A stretch of DNA of 10,470 nt from Helicobacteraceae bacterium (lineage in GTDB: Bacteria > Campylobacterota > Campylobacteria > Campylobacterales > Sulfurimonadaceae): contig JAUVKK010000010.1 of NCBI GenBank assembly GCA_030596305.1, forward strand, positions 1 through 10,470, in the 5' to 3' direction. The translations under genes and the position numbers were made by a program. The notes below the pieces were generated by a model. That model did not search any database, was not told the origin of the DNA, and worked only from the letters and a program-made list of their open reading frames with translations. This document shows positions 1 to 7,909 of this stretch, one piece after another (position 1 is the first letter of the stretch; the number at the start of each line of letters is the position of its first letter).

Positions 1-2
1 CC

Positions 3-1494
<1,492 letters not shown>

Positions 1495-1498
<4 letters not shown>

Positions 1499-2181
1499 GT
1501 GTGAACACCCCACAGCACATCGCCATCATCATGGACGGGAATGGTCGTTGGGCACAGTTACAAGGTCTAAAACGTGTTAAAGGCCATGAAGCGGGTGCCG
1601 AAATAGTCAGAGAGATCACAACATACTGCTCTAAACATGATGATATTGAGCAGTTAACACTCTATGCCTTTAGCACAGAAAATTGGAAACGGCCCAAACT
1701 TGAAGTGGAATTTTTGATGAAACTGCTTGAACGCTATCTCAAAAATGAGCTAGATACCTACATGGGAAATAATATTCGTTTTAACCCGATTGGTGACCTT
1801 TCCGGCTTCTCACGTCCACTCTTGACTACCATAGAGATGGTTCAAGAGAAGACTAGGCACAACAATGGCTTAGTACAGAACCTTGCCCTCAACTATGGTT
1901 CAAAAGATGAGATAGTACGTGCAGTAAACAAACTTGTCAAAGAGAATTCTGAGATTACCGAAGAGAGTCTAAACAGTGCGCTTGACTGTTCATCATCAGT
2001 TGATCTGTTAGTTAGAACAGGTGGTGACCGCCGCCTCTCCAACTATCTGCTCTGGCAGTCAGCCTATGCCGAACTCTTTTTTATCAACACCCTTTGGCCA
2101 GATTTTTCAACCTATGAGCTCGAGACCATCATTCATCAATTTACAACCATAGAACGCCGATTTGGAGGATTAAAATCGTGA
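1495..2181 (+). CDS. uppS: Isoprenyl transferase (undecaprenyl diphosphate synthase, cis-prenyltransferase)
   Basis: The enzyme condenses farnesyl diphosphate with eight isopentenyl diphosphates to give C55 undecaprenyl diphosphate, the lipid carrier for peptidoglycan and surface polysaccharides. It acts at the inner face of the cytoplasmic membrane. The 228 aa carry the five family blocks: IAIIMDGNGRWA (9-20, with the Mg-binding Asp14) followed by GHEAGAE, LYAFSTENWKRP (56-67), LALNYGSKDEI (130-140), and DLLVRTGGDRRLSNYLLWQ followed by YAELFF (170-196, with Arg174, Arg180, Ser182 and the metal ligand Glu193). One conservative change is seen: the usual GGE after RT is GGD here (Asp178). Translation starts on an ATGA overlap with coaBC; AAGG at 1481-1484 can serve as ribosome binding site. 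The stop overlaps the GTG start of the next gene. The C-terminal RRFGG is typical of the family. Confidence 0.96.
2164..2168 (+). promoter_or_regulatory. Ribosome binding site supporting a GTG start of the prepilin peptidase gene
   Basis: GGAGG lies 9 nt before the GTG at 2178, inside the last uppS codons. It supports GTG at 2178, which overlaps the uppS stop as GTGA. Confidence 0.7.
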
Positions 2182-3002
2182 TAGCACTTATTGCATTCAT
2201 CTTCGGGGCCGTTATCGGCTCTTTTCTAAACGTTGTCATCTATCGTCTTCCGCGAGGAGAGAGTGTTGCCTTTCCTGCCTCACACTGTCCAAGCTGCAAT
2301 ACGGCGCTTAAGCCGTATCACAACATTCCTATCTTCTCTTGGCTCTTCTTGCGTGGAGAGTGTGCATTTTGTAAAGAAAAGATATCTATTCAATACCCTA
2401 TCGTCGAGATACTAAGCGGTCTTCTTTTTATGAGTATCTTTTTGAAAAACGATCTCACACTGGCTACCTTAGGTATCGCCTTGACATTTTTAACACTACT
2501 GACACTGGCAATGATCGATTTTTACTACAAGATGGTTCCGGACAGTCTGAACCTGCTTGCTTTGACGCTCGCCATTATCAGTGTGAACGATCCGCAGATG
2601 TTAGCGCTGAACTTTATCAATGCCCTGCTTTTGGCCGGTGGTTTCACACTGCTGCGTTTTTATCTCTCTTACTATCTTTACGCACGGACCAAGGCCTTTG
2701 TAAAACCGGGGAAAAAACCTTCATGGGTCCGTAACTACAACCCGATGCCGCTCTATTTCGAAGCGATGGGCGAAGGCGACATCATGGTCGCAGCAACTAT
2801 GGGTGCTCTGATGGGAATCCAACTCTCTTTAGTCGCTGTCTTTTTATCTGCGTTGATCGCCCTGCCCGCTATTTTATTGGTCCGCGGTGAAGACGCTGAA
2901 AGCAAGCGTCTGCCGTTCATCCCTTTTTTAGCCTTGGCGGCCTACCTTGTCTATATGCTTGAAACGCCTATATTAGCCTACTTGAAAGTACTTTATGCAT
3001 AG
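2178..3002 (+). CDS. A24-family prepilin peptidase / N-methyltransferase
   Basis: This inner-membrane aspartic protease cleaves the leader of type IV pilins and pseudopilins (pilus, type II secretion or DNA uptake) and methylates the new N-terminus. The 274 aa start with the N-terminal domain FGAVIGSFLNVVIYRLPRGE (9-28), followed by the two cysteine pairs CPSC (37-40) and CAFC (62-65) that mark the bifunctional type. Both catalytic aspartates are present: Asp114 in AMIDFYYKMVPD and Asp201 in GEGD. Several hydrophobic helices follow. Two oddities are seen. A positively charged stretch (about 168-198) precedes the GEGD, and the usual PFGPFL loop reads RLPFIPFLALAAY (244-256). The gene starts with GTG, and its stop lies within the next gene (8 nt overlap). 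The class is clear. Which pilin system it serves cannot be told here, so I give no symbol, although pilD is the usual name. Confidence 0.93.
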   Translation: MIALIAFIFGAVIGSFLNVVIYRLPRGESVAFPASHCPSCNTALKPYHNIPIFSWLFLRGECAFCKEKISIQYPIVEILSGLLFMSIFLKNDLTLATLGIALTFLTLLTLAMIDFYYKMVPDSLNLLALTLAIISVNDPQMLALNFINALLLAGGFTLLRFYLSYYLYARTKAFVKPGKKPSWVRNYNPMPLYFEAMGEGDIMVAATMGALMGIQLSLVAVFLSALIALPAILLVRGEDAESKRLPFIPFLALAAYLVYMLETPILAYLKVLYA

Positions 3003-4020
3003 ACTACGACGGTACATCATATCGAACTTTTCGATCTCGTTCTTTTCGATATTCCTGCCTCTTTTTGCTATCGCATCTGTTATTTTTATGATCAAGATGG
3101 CAGCCTACACGGCATATATACAGCTCACTGTCTTTGAGATGTTCAAACTCTATCTTTTTGTTCTGCCGGAGCTTCTGTTTTACACCCTGCCTATCACATT
3201 TTTCATTGCAGCATCACTGGCACTTTTTCGTCTATCGACTGATAATGAGATGGTCATTCTCTTCTCTCTCGGTATCAAGCCGCAATACCTGATCAAAGTG
3301 TTGATGGTACCGGCATTTCTGCTGAGTTCACTGCTTATATTCAACTTCTTTTTTCTCTTTCCCCATGCAAAAACACTCTCGATCAACTTTATGAACCATA
3401 AAAAAAGCGAAGCCAAGTTCAACCTCAGTGCCTCTGAGTTTGGGCATAACTTCGGCTCGTGGCTGCTCTATATCGGTAAAGACAATCAGGACAATACATT
3501 TGGGGACGTTGTTCTCTTTCACAAAGACAAAGATGAGGAGATCGTTATCAGTGCAGACCAGGCAACTGTTGACAACACCGGCGGTGTATTACGCCTGCAG
3601 CTTGAGTCGGGTAAGGGGTACAGCTACACGATCGACTCATTGACACAGATGAAATTCGAGACGCTTTTTATCAACAACATCATGACAACCAACCAGCGAG
3701 AGTATCTCTCTGCCTATGACTACTGGTTTAACAATGAGCCCCGTCTACAGAAGATCCACACTAAAAAGTTCATCACTGACCTGCTTTTGGCCCTCTTCCC
3801 TATGATGAGTCTGTTTATGGTCTTATCCATCGGGGTCGCACATGTCAGACACCAGAAAGCCTATATCTATGTCTTTTTGTTTCTCTCTATCATTGGCTAT
3901 TTCGGTCTCAGTATCGGTCTTGTCAACAGACTTGGCTACTACACTATTCCTGTTGTTTTAATAGGCTGGCTTGCCGTAACCTATCCTTACTACCGCCACA
4001 AGATCGTCAGCAGGTTTTAG
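2995..4020 (+). CDS. LptF/LptG-family (YjgP/YjgQ) permease, LPS export
   Basis: This family forms the transmembrane part of the LptB2FG ABC transporter, which extracts LPS from the inner membrane and passes it to LptC/LptA. The 341 aa show the family plan: three N-terminal transmembrane helices (about 12-36, 52-79, 100-122), a soluble periplasmic domain (about 125-255) that would form the beta-jellyroll, and three C-terminal helices (about 259-283, 289-310, 317-333). The cytoplasmic segment STDNEMVILFSLGIKP (81-96) between TM2 and TM3 matches the coupling helix that contacts the ATPase LptB. Sequence alone does not let me separate LptF from LptG. The start ATG overlaps the prepilin peptidase stop by 8 nt. 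The ribosome binding site is weak, suggesting that expression depends on coupling. The stop abuts truA directly. Confidence 0.88.
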   Translation: MHRLRRYIISNFSISFFSIFLPLFAIASVIFMIKMAAYTAYIQLTVFEMFKLYLFVLPELLFYTLPITFFIAASLALFRLSTDNEMVILFSLGIKPQYLIKVLMVPAFLLSSLLIFNFFFLFPHAKTLSINFMNHKKSEAKFNLSASEFGHNFGSWLLYIGKDNQDNTFGDVVLFHKDKDEEIVISADQATVDNTGGVLRLQLESGKGYSYTIDSLTQMKFETLFINNIMTTNQREYLSAYDYWFNNEPRLQKIHTKKFITDLLLALFPMMSLFMVLSIGVAHVRHQKAYIYVFLFLSIIGYFGLSIGLVNRLGYYTIPVVLIGWLAVTYPYYRHKIVSRF

Positions 4021-4746
4021 ATGCGTGTAAAGATGACCATCGCCTATAACGGCGCCAACTATTTTGGTTCACAGGTACAAAAAGAGACCGATCTGACCAT
4101 CAACGGCCAAATTGAAAAGGCACTCACTCTTCTGCAGATAGAGACAAAAGTAATTGCTTCAGGGCGAACCGACAGAGGCGTACACGCCTCTCGACAGGTG
4201 ATCCATTTTGACCTGCCCCCGTTTTGGAAAGACCTGATGAAACTGAAAGACAGTCTCAGACGTATCTTGCCCTCAAGTATTGCTATTCGCCGTATTGAGC
4301 AGGTAAACAATAATTTTCATGCCCGCTACTCTGCCAAAAAACGTGCCTACCGCTACATCATCTCTACCCAAAAGCCAAACCCTTTTTTTGCAGACCTTGT
4401 CACTTACGTTGATGAACTTGATGAAGAGAAGGTCAAAGAGGCTATTACGCTCTTCGAAGGTGAACATAACTTTGAATTCTTTAAAAAAAGCGGCAGCGAC
4501 ACAGAGAATTTTGTCAGAGAGATATATAAGACAAAGGTCTACAGCCATAACGGTTACACAGTTCTCTATTTCGAGGCTAATGGTTTTCTGCGTTCGCAGA
4601 TCCGTCTTATGGTGGGGTTTTTACTGCAGATCAGCAGTGGAAAATATACCAAAGAAGATCTTTTAGAACAACTCAACTGTAATAAGAATTTTAAACTAAA
4701 ACCTGCCCCACATGAGGGGCTGTATCTCTGTAATATCATCTATTGA
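4021..4746 (+). CDS. truA: tRNA pseudouridine(38-40) synthase
   Basis: TruA converts U38, U39 and U40 in the anticodon stem of many tRNAs to pseudouridine. The 241 aa contain the catalytic motif SGRTDRGVHA (48-57) with the nucleophile Asp51, the block FHARYSAKKRAYRY (99-112), the RNA-binding segment FLRSQIRLMVG (189-199) and the C-terminal PAPHEGLYL (228-236). This is slightly short compared with E. coli TruA (about 270 aa). The ATG follows the preceding stop with no spacing; a short AGG (4012-4014) is the only ribosome binding site candidate, so coupling with the lptF/G gene is likely. A 12-nt gap separates it from pxpB. Confidence 0.95.
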   Translation: MRVKMTIAYNGANYFGSQVQKETDLTINGQIEKALTLLQIETKVIASGRTDRGVHASRQVIHFDLPPFWKDLMKLKDSLRRILPSSIAIRRIEQVNNNFHARYSAKKRAYRYIISTQKPNPFFADLVTYVDELDEEKVKEAITLFEGEHNFEFFKKSGSDTENFVREIYKTKVYSHNGYTVLYFEANGFLRSQIRLMVGFLLQISSGKYTKEDLLEQLNCNKNFKLKPAPHEGLYLCNIIY

Positions 4747-4758
4747 GGTTCTATCAAG

Positions 4759-5409
4759 ATGACTAAATATAATATGCAAAAAGTTAAAATCAGTGAACTG
4801 TGTATCGAATACCGTTTTGGCCCAAACATTGACAAATTAACAAGCGACAGAGTTCTTGCAAGCTATCAGCACCTCTTAGCGCAGCTGGATCTTGACGCAC
4901 TCTCTATTAACGATATTGTCCCAACCTACACTACCATTGCCATTCACTTCAACACTGCTTCACCTCTGTTTCAGAGACCCCACTACCTCGATGAGCTCAT
5001 CCAGGACGCAAATCAGACTGAACCAGAAGAGGAGGTCCAGACCTTTAAGATAGAAGTAGACTACTGTGGAGAGGATCTTGCACACGTCTGCCATAAACTG
5101 AAACTCAGCAAGCAAGACTTTATCGACCTCCATGCTAATAGACCTTACACCATTGCCTTACTGGGATTCCGCCCTTACTTCCCCTACCTCCTGGGGCTGG
5201 ACAACAAGCTCATACTACCACGCCGCGAGACGCCCCGAACAGAAGTCATAAAAGGTGCCGTAGCTATAGCTGCAGGACAGACAGGTATCTATAGTGAAGC
5301 CTCCCCCGGAGGCTGGCATATTGTCGGGTACACTGATTTTGACGGCTTTGAGAAGCTGCATCCGGGTGATACAATACTCATTACAGAGAAGGATAACAAT
5401 GTTGATTAA
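4759..5409 (+). CDS. pxpB: 5-oxoprolinase subunit PxpB (KipI / allophanate hydrolase subunit 1-like)
   Basis: PxpB works with PxpA and PxpC to open 5-oxoproline to glutamate at the cost of ATP; the family also contains KipI, an inhibitor of a sporulation kinase in Bacillus. The 216 aa have the full C-terminal signature series: YCGED (102-106), LHANRPYTIALLGFRP (124-139), PRRETPR (154-160), GQTGIY (173-178) and SPGGWHIVGYT (182-192), ending in PGDTI. The N-terminal part (YRFGPNID, then DIVPTYTTIAIHF) matches the KipI N-lobe. Departures from the usual pattern are a shortened GGexGPDL segment (YCGEDL only), GFRPYFPYL for GFxPGFxYL, and GYT for GRT. GAGG at 4745-4748 may act as ribosome binding site. 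The stop overlaps pxpA by 11 nt. The context next to pxpA and pxpC favours 5-oxoprolinase. Confidence 0.9.
   Translation: MTKYNMQKVKISELCIEYRFGPNIDKLTSDRVLASYQHLLAQLDLDALSINDIVPTYTTIAIHFNTASPLFQRPHYLDELIQDANQTEPEEEVQTFKIEVDYCGEDLAHVCHKLKLSKQDFIDLHANRPYTIALLGFRPYFPYLLGLDNKLILPRRETPRTEVIKGAVAIAAGQTGIYSEASPGGWHIVGYTDFDGFEKLHPGDTILITEKDNNVD
5389..5393 (+). promoter_or_regulatory. Ribosome binding site fixing the pxpA start
   Basis: AAGGA lies 5 nt before the ATG at 5399. It decides against a longer frame opening at 5294, whose extra 35 residues match nothing in the family and would run deep inside pxpB. Confidence 0.75.
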
Positions 5410-6082
5410 TTGCGATATAGGCGAACGCGGCATTGCCAACAAGACCGATGATGCACTGATGGAACATATCGACATTGCTAACATCGCCAGCAGCGGTCAC
5501 GCCGGCGATACAGAGAGCATCGCCTACTATCTTGATCTTGCCGCCAAATACAATGTCAAGACAACGGCGCACCTGAGTTATAGAGACAGAGAGAACTTTG
5601 GACGCAAAGTCCTTACTATCTCTGACAGAGAACTGCTCAACGACCTGGAGTCCCAATATGACCTTATCAGCTCGCTAAAAGCAGTCAAACTACACGGTGC
5701 CCTCTACAACCAGGCAAACAGCGATGAAAGACTCGCGTTAACACTTGCCGTATGGTTTAAGACAAACGGCATCAAAGAAGTGCTTACCCAGCACAACAGC
5801 GATCTTGACAGAGCCTGTAAAAATGAGGGTATCGATGTGATCTATGAGGCCTTTTTGGACCGCCGTTACATCTTTGAGAACAATCAGCTAAAACTTGCTC
5901 CCCGCAGTCAAAAGGATGCTGTGATCCACGACATTAAAATAGCAAAAAAGCAGTATATGGACTTTCAAAAAGGGTACATTATCATCGATAAAGTTGCTCA
6001 CGCACTCAGAGCTGACACACTCTGTGTCCACTCAGACTCCCCTTCAGCTTTGGAGATACTCAAGGGCATAAAGGGTGTTTAA
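5399..6082 (+). CDS. pxpA: 5-oxoprolinase subunit PxpA (LamB/YcsF family)
   Basis: PxpA is the LamB/YcsF-family subunit of the ATP-dependent 5-oxoprolinase complex. From the ATG at 5399 the protein has 227 aa, shorter than E. coli PxpA (about 244). The family blocks are in order: INCDIGE (3-9), ANIASSGHAGD (27-37), AHLSYRDRENFGR (57-69), KLHGALYN (97-104), APRS (167-170) and LCVHSDSPSA (208-217). Several normally near-invariant residues differ. NIACGFHAGD reads NIASSGHAGD, so the Cys is Ser. AHPSYPD reads AHLSYRD. KPHGALYN reads KLHGALYN. CVHGD reads CVHSD. The histidines of these motifs are kept. The start is supported by AAGGA and by the N-terminal fit to the family. The gene overlaps both pxpB (11 nt) and pxpC (8 nt). 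Membership of the family is clear; full activity is not assured given the substitutions. Confidence 0.88.
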   Translation: MLINCDIGERGIANKTDDALMEHIDIANIASSGHAGDTESIAYYLDLAAKYNVKTTAHLSYRDRENFGRKVLTISDRELLNDLESQYDLISSLKAVKLHGALYNQANSDERLALTLAVWFKTNGIKEVLTQHNSDLDRACKNEGIDVIYEAFLDRRYIFENNQLKLAPRSQKDAVIHDIKIAKKQYMDFQKGYIIIDKVAHALRADTLCVHSDSPSALEILKGIKGV

Positions 6083-6905
6083 CGTTGAGAGTAACGCACT
6101 TTCCTTTGAGGTAAGAGAGTGTCAGTTCGGCCTGCAGCACCTGGGCATTTCACCTAAAGGAGCCAGTGATCAACTCTCATTTAACGTCGCTTCCATTTTG
6201 CTGGGTGAGCCTGAAGCCTTTAAATGCATAGAGATCCTCTCCAACGCAAACATCACCTTTGATCAAGAGCTGCTCTTTGTACTCACCGGCGCGTACTTTA
6301 AAGAGATGGTACTGACCAAAAACGGCATCAGTAAAAAGCTGGAACACACCAAGGTCTATGCCGCATCAGCAGGTGACACCTTATCACTTATGCATCCCTA
6401 CATCGGTTTTAGACTCTATCTCTTTGCAACACCCTTAAACGATCAAAACAGAAAGCGTATCGCACTGAAACGCGGAGCATACACTGAGTGGTTTGCACCT
6501 TTACCTAAAAAGATCCGAATTATCCGAGGAGCCGAGTATCCTCTTCTGACAAAACCTTCTCAGCTTCTGAACAGCCACTGGACGGTCTCACCCTCTTCAG
6601 ACCTGATGGGACTGAGACTGCAAGGTCCAAAGGTCGAAGCAAGCGAATATGACATCATCTCATCCGCCGTCACCGACGGCACTATACAGCTCACCTCAAA
6701 AGGTCCCATCATCCTGATGCGCCACCATCAGACAACTGGTGGCTATCCCCGCGTCTTTCAAGTTGCCGCAGTCGACATCGACCTGCTTGCACAGTACCCT
6801 ATCGGCAGCAGTGTACAGTTTGAAGAGATAACGATGGAAGAGGCAAATGAATTACTTTTAGCAAAGGTAGAAGCAATTAAACAGTTTAAGCAAGCTTTTT
6901 TATAA
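6075..6905 (+). CDS. pxpC: 5-oxoprolinase subunit PxpC (KipA / biotin-dependent carboxyltransferase-like family)
   Basis: This is the third subunit of the putative ATP-dependent 5-oxoprolinase. The 276 aa are compact compared with the usual 300 or more. Recognisable blocks are HLGISPKGASDQLSFN (22-37, for Gv.xsGAxDxxAxxxAN), ILLGEPEAFKCIEI (41-54), LTGAYF (70-75), SDLMGLRLQG (175-184), ISSAVTDGTIQL (195-206) and HHQTTGGYPRV (217-227). The QDxGR element that normally opens the protein is absent (VRECQFGLQH instead). The central GSRST and GR-L-GD region is replaced by a short stretch (about 119-155), and the usual Asp before QTTGGYP is His. The start is GTG at 6075, overlapping the pxpA stop by 8 nt, with AAGGG at 6062-6066 as ribosome binding site. 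The last lysine-rich helix (about 252-276) is not part of the standard domain. It is the last gene of the plus-strand run. Confidence 0.85.
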   Translation: MFNVESNALSFEVRECQFGLQHLGISPKGASDQLSFNVASILLGEPEAFKCIEILSNANITFDQELLFVLTGAYFKEMVLTKNGISKKLEHTKVYAASAGDTLSLMHPYIGFRLYLFATPLNDQNRKRIALKRGAYTEWFAPLPKKIRIIRGAEYPLLTKPSQLLNSHWTVSPSSDLMGLRLQGPKVEASEYDIISSAVTDGTIQLTSKGPIILMRHHQTTGGYPRVFQVAAVDIDLLAQYPIGSSVQFEEITMEEANELLLAKVEAIKQFKQAFL

Positions 6906-6942
6906 CAATAGAATAGACTACAAGACAGATGCTAAAAGAGCG

Positions 6943-6982
6943 AAAAGAGCATTATTGCACATACCCGTAATAACGCTCTTTT
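6943..6982. terminator. Bidirectional intrinsic terminator at the convergence of pxpC and the GGDEF gene
   Basis: AAAAGAGC-A-TTATT (6943-6956) pairs with AATAA-C-GCTCTTTT (6969-6982), with one A-C mismatch and a 12-nt loop. The arms supply T-rich 3' tails on both strands (TTTTT at 6979-6983 for the plus strand; the complement of AAAA at 6943-6946 for the minus strand). It begins 37 nt after the pxpC stop and includes the last codons and stop of the minus-strand gene. A second copy of the left arm (AAAAGAGC) sits at 6934-6941, allowing a shifted pairing. Confidence 0.75.
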
Positions 6983-7851
6983 TCGTTATACATCTTATGA
7001 TCCGCGACCTTGAGCAGGTTCTCATACGTCAAGCCGTCCTGTGGTGAGCAGGCATCACCAATACTCACTCTTGCGTCGATTACATGACCCTCGATCTCAA
7101 AACTCGTCTGCATCTGTTTTTGGATCTTTTGCGCAAGGTGATCTAACTCATCTTCTCTCTGTAAACGCTCTATGATAATAAGAAACTCATCTCCGCCAAT
7201 ACGCGCAACAGTATCGCCCTCTCGAACTAATGCTGTAAGCTTTTTTCCAATCTCTATCAAAAGCATATCACCTACATGGTGGCCATAAATATCATTGACC
7301 TGTTTGAACTCATTAAGATCACAAAGCAAAACACCCAACTTCTCACCTGCACGGACAGAATTGAGCAGAGCATGATTAAAACGGTCAGTTGCTAAAGAAC
7401 GATTTGCCAAACCTGTCAATGCATCATGCATGGCAAGGTAGCGGTACCGCTCGACCTGTTTCCTAGATTCCGTCACATCTTCCAACATACAGAGATAATA
7501 TGTTTTAGAATGGTGTTTTATACGTTGGATCTTCTCTAAAAGAAGCCGTTCAGACTGATCCTGGCATCGACTCCAGATTTCACCTTCATAAAAACCTGTT
7601 GCAGTAAGCTTTTTCCATCTCTCAGCATAAAAGAGATGATCATGACGTCCTGTCTTAAAGAGAGATGTGTTCTCACCCAAGAGCTCTTTTGAAGCATATC
7701 CAGAAAATCTGCTGAAAGCGCTGTTTACCATTACAATCACCTGGTTTTCATCCGTAACAATAGTAGGAACAGGAGAGTGCATAAAAAGCTGATCGGCAAA
7801 GGTATCGCTTGGTTTTTGCAGTGCACTAAAAAGTGTTTTGAGCAAGCGCAT
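6952..7851 (-). CDS. PAS-GGDEF diguanylate cyclase
   Basis: This cytosolic protein of 299 aa has no membrane segment. Residues 20-130 form a PAS sensor domain (PVPTIVTDENQVIVMVNSAF, then FSGYASKELLGENTS, EGEIWSRCQDQSE, YLCMLEDVTESRKQ). A short linker leads to a GGDEF domain (135-293): HDALTGLANR, CDLNEFKQVNDIYGHHVGD (metal-binding Asp178, substrate-binding Asn186 and Asp187) and the active-site motif RIGGDEF (217-223). The product-binding I-site RxxD is intact (REGD, 210-213), so feedback inhibition by c-di-GMP is expected. No EAL domain follows. It should make c-di-GMP in response to whatever the PAS domain senses; no haem or flavin ligand can be assigned by eye. The ATG at 7849-7851 is preceded by AAAGG six nt away. 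It lies 57 nt after the histidine kinase stop and may be co-transcribed or have its own promoter. Confidence 0.93.
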   Translation of the reverse strand: MRLLKTLFSALQKPSDTFADQLFMHSPVPTIVTDENQVIVMVNSAFSRFSGYASKELLGENTSLFKTGRHDHLFYAERWKKLTATGFYEGEIWSRCQDQSERLLLEKIQRIKHHSKTYYLCMLEDVTESRKQVERYRYLAMHDALTGLANRSLATDRFNHALLNSVRAGEKLGVLLCDLNEFKQVNDIYGHHVGDMLLIEIGKKLTALVREGDTVARIGGDEFLIIIERLQREDELDHLAQKIQKQMQTSFEIEGHVIDARVSIGDACSPQDGLTYENLLKVADHKMYNEKERYYGYVQ

Positions 7852-7857
7852 ACCAGA

Positions 7858-7862
7858 CCTTT
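7858..7862 (-). promoter_or_regulatory. Ribosome binding site of the GGDEF gene
   Basis: On the minus strand AAAGG lies 6 nt before the ATG at 7851-7849, which supports this start for the diguanylate cyclase. Confidence 0.65.
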
Positions 7863-7883
7863 AGATTTATATACCTATATTCT

Positions 7884-7909
7884 AGTCAATCGATGTCATA
7901 TTGGTGTCA
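7884..7909. repeat. Phased TGTCA direct repeats, candidate OmpR/PhoB-type operator
   Basis: On the plus strand TGTCA occurs at 7894-7898 and 7905-7909 (TGTCA-N6-TGTCA, 11-bp period), and AGTCA at 7884-7888, 10 bp before the first. Half-sites repeating once per helical turn are the usual target of OmpR/PhoB-family response regulators. The last copy overlaps the kinase stop codon. On the minus strand the site borders TAGAAT (7884-7879), a possible -10 element with a leader of roughly 20 nt to the GGDEF gene. Chance repeats of this length are not rare, so this is a proposal. Confidence 0.35.

Noticed and set aside
4059..4548. Minus-strand frames over truA
   Set aside because: They are shadows of a well-conserved gene on the other strand, with low-complexity composition and no start signals.
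4747..4758. Gap between truA and pxpB as a promoter
   Set aside because: Twelve bases are too few for a promoter, and no -10 or -35 pair was clear in the end of truA.
5294..5398. Longer frame upstream of pxpA
   Set aside because: The extra 35 residues do not match the LamB/YcsF family, whose conserved N-terminus (NCDxGE) begins just after the ATG at 5399, which has a good ribosome binding site.
7866..7871. TATAAA on the minus strand just before the GGDEF gene as a -10 element
   Set aside because: It would place the transcription start on top of the ribosome binding site at 7858-7862; TAGAAT at 7879-7884 is better placed, though still weak.
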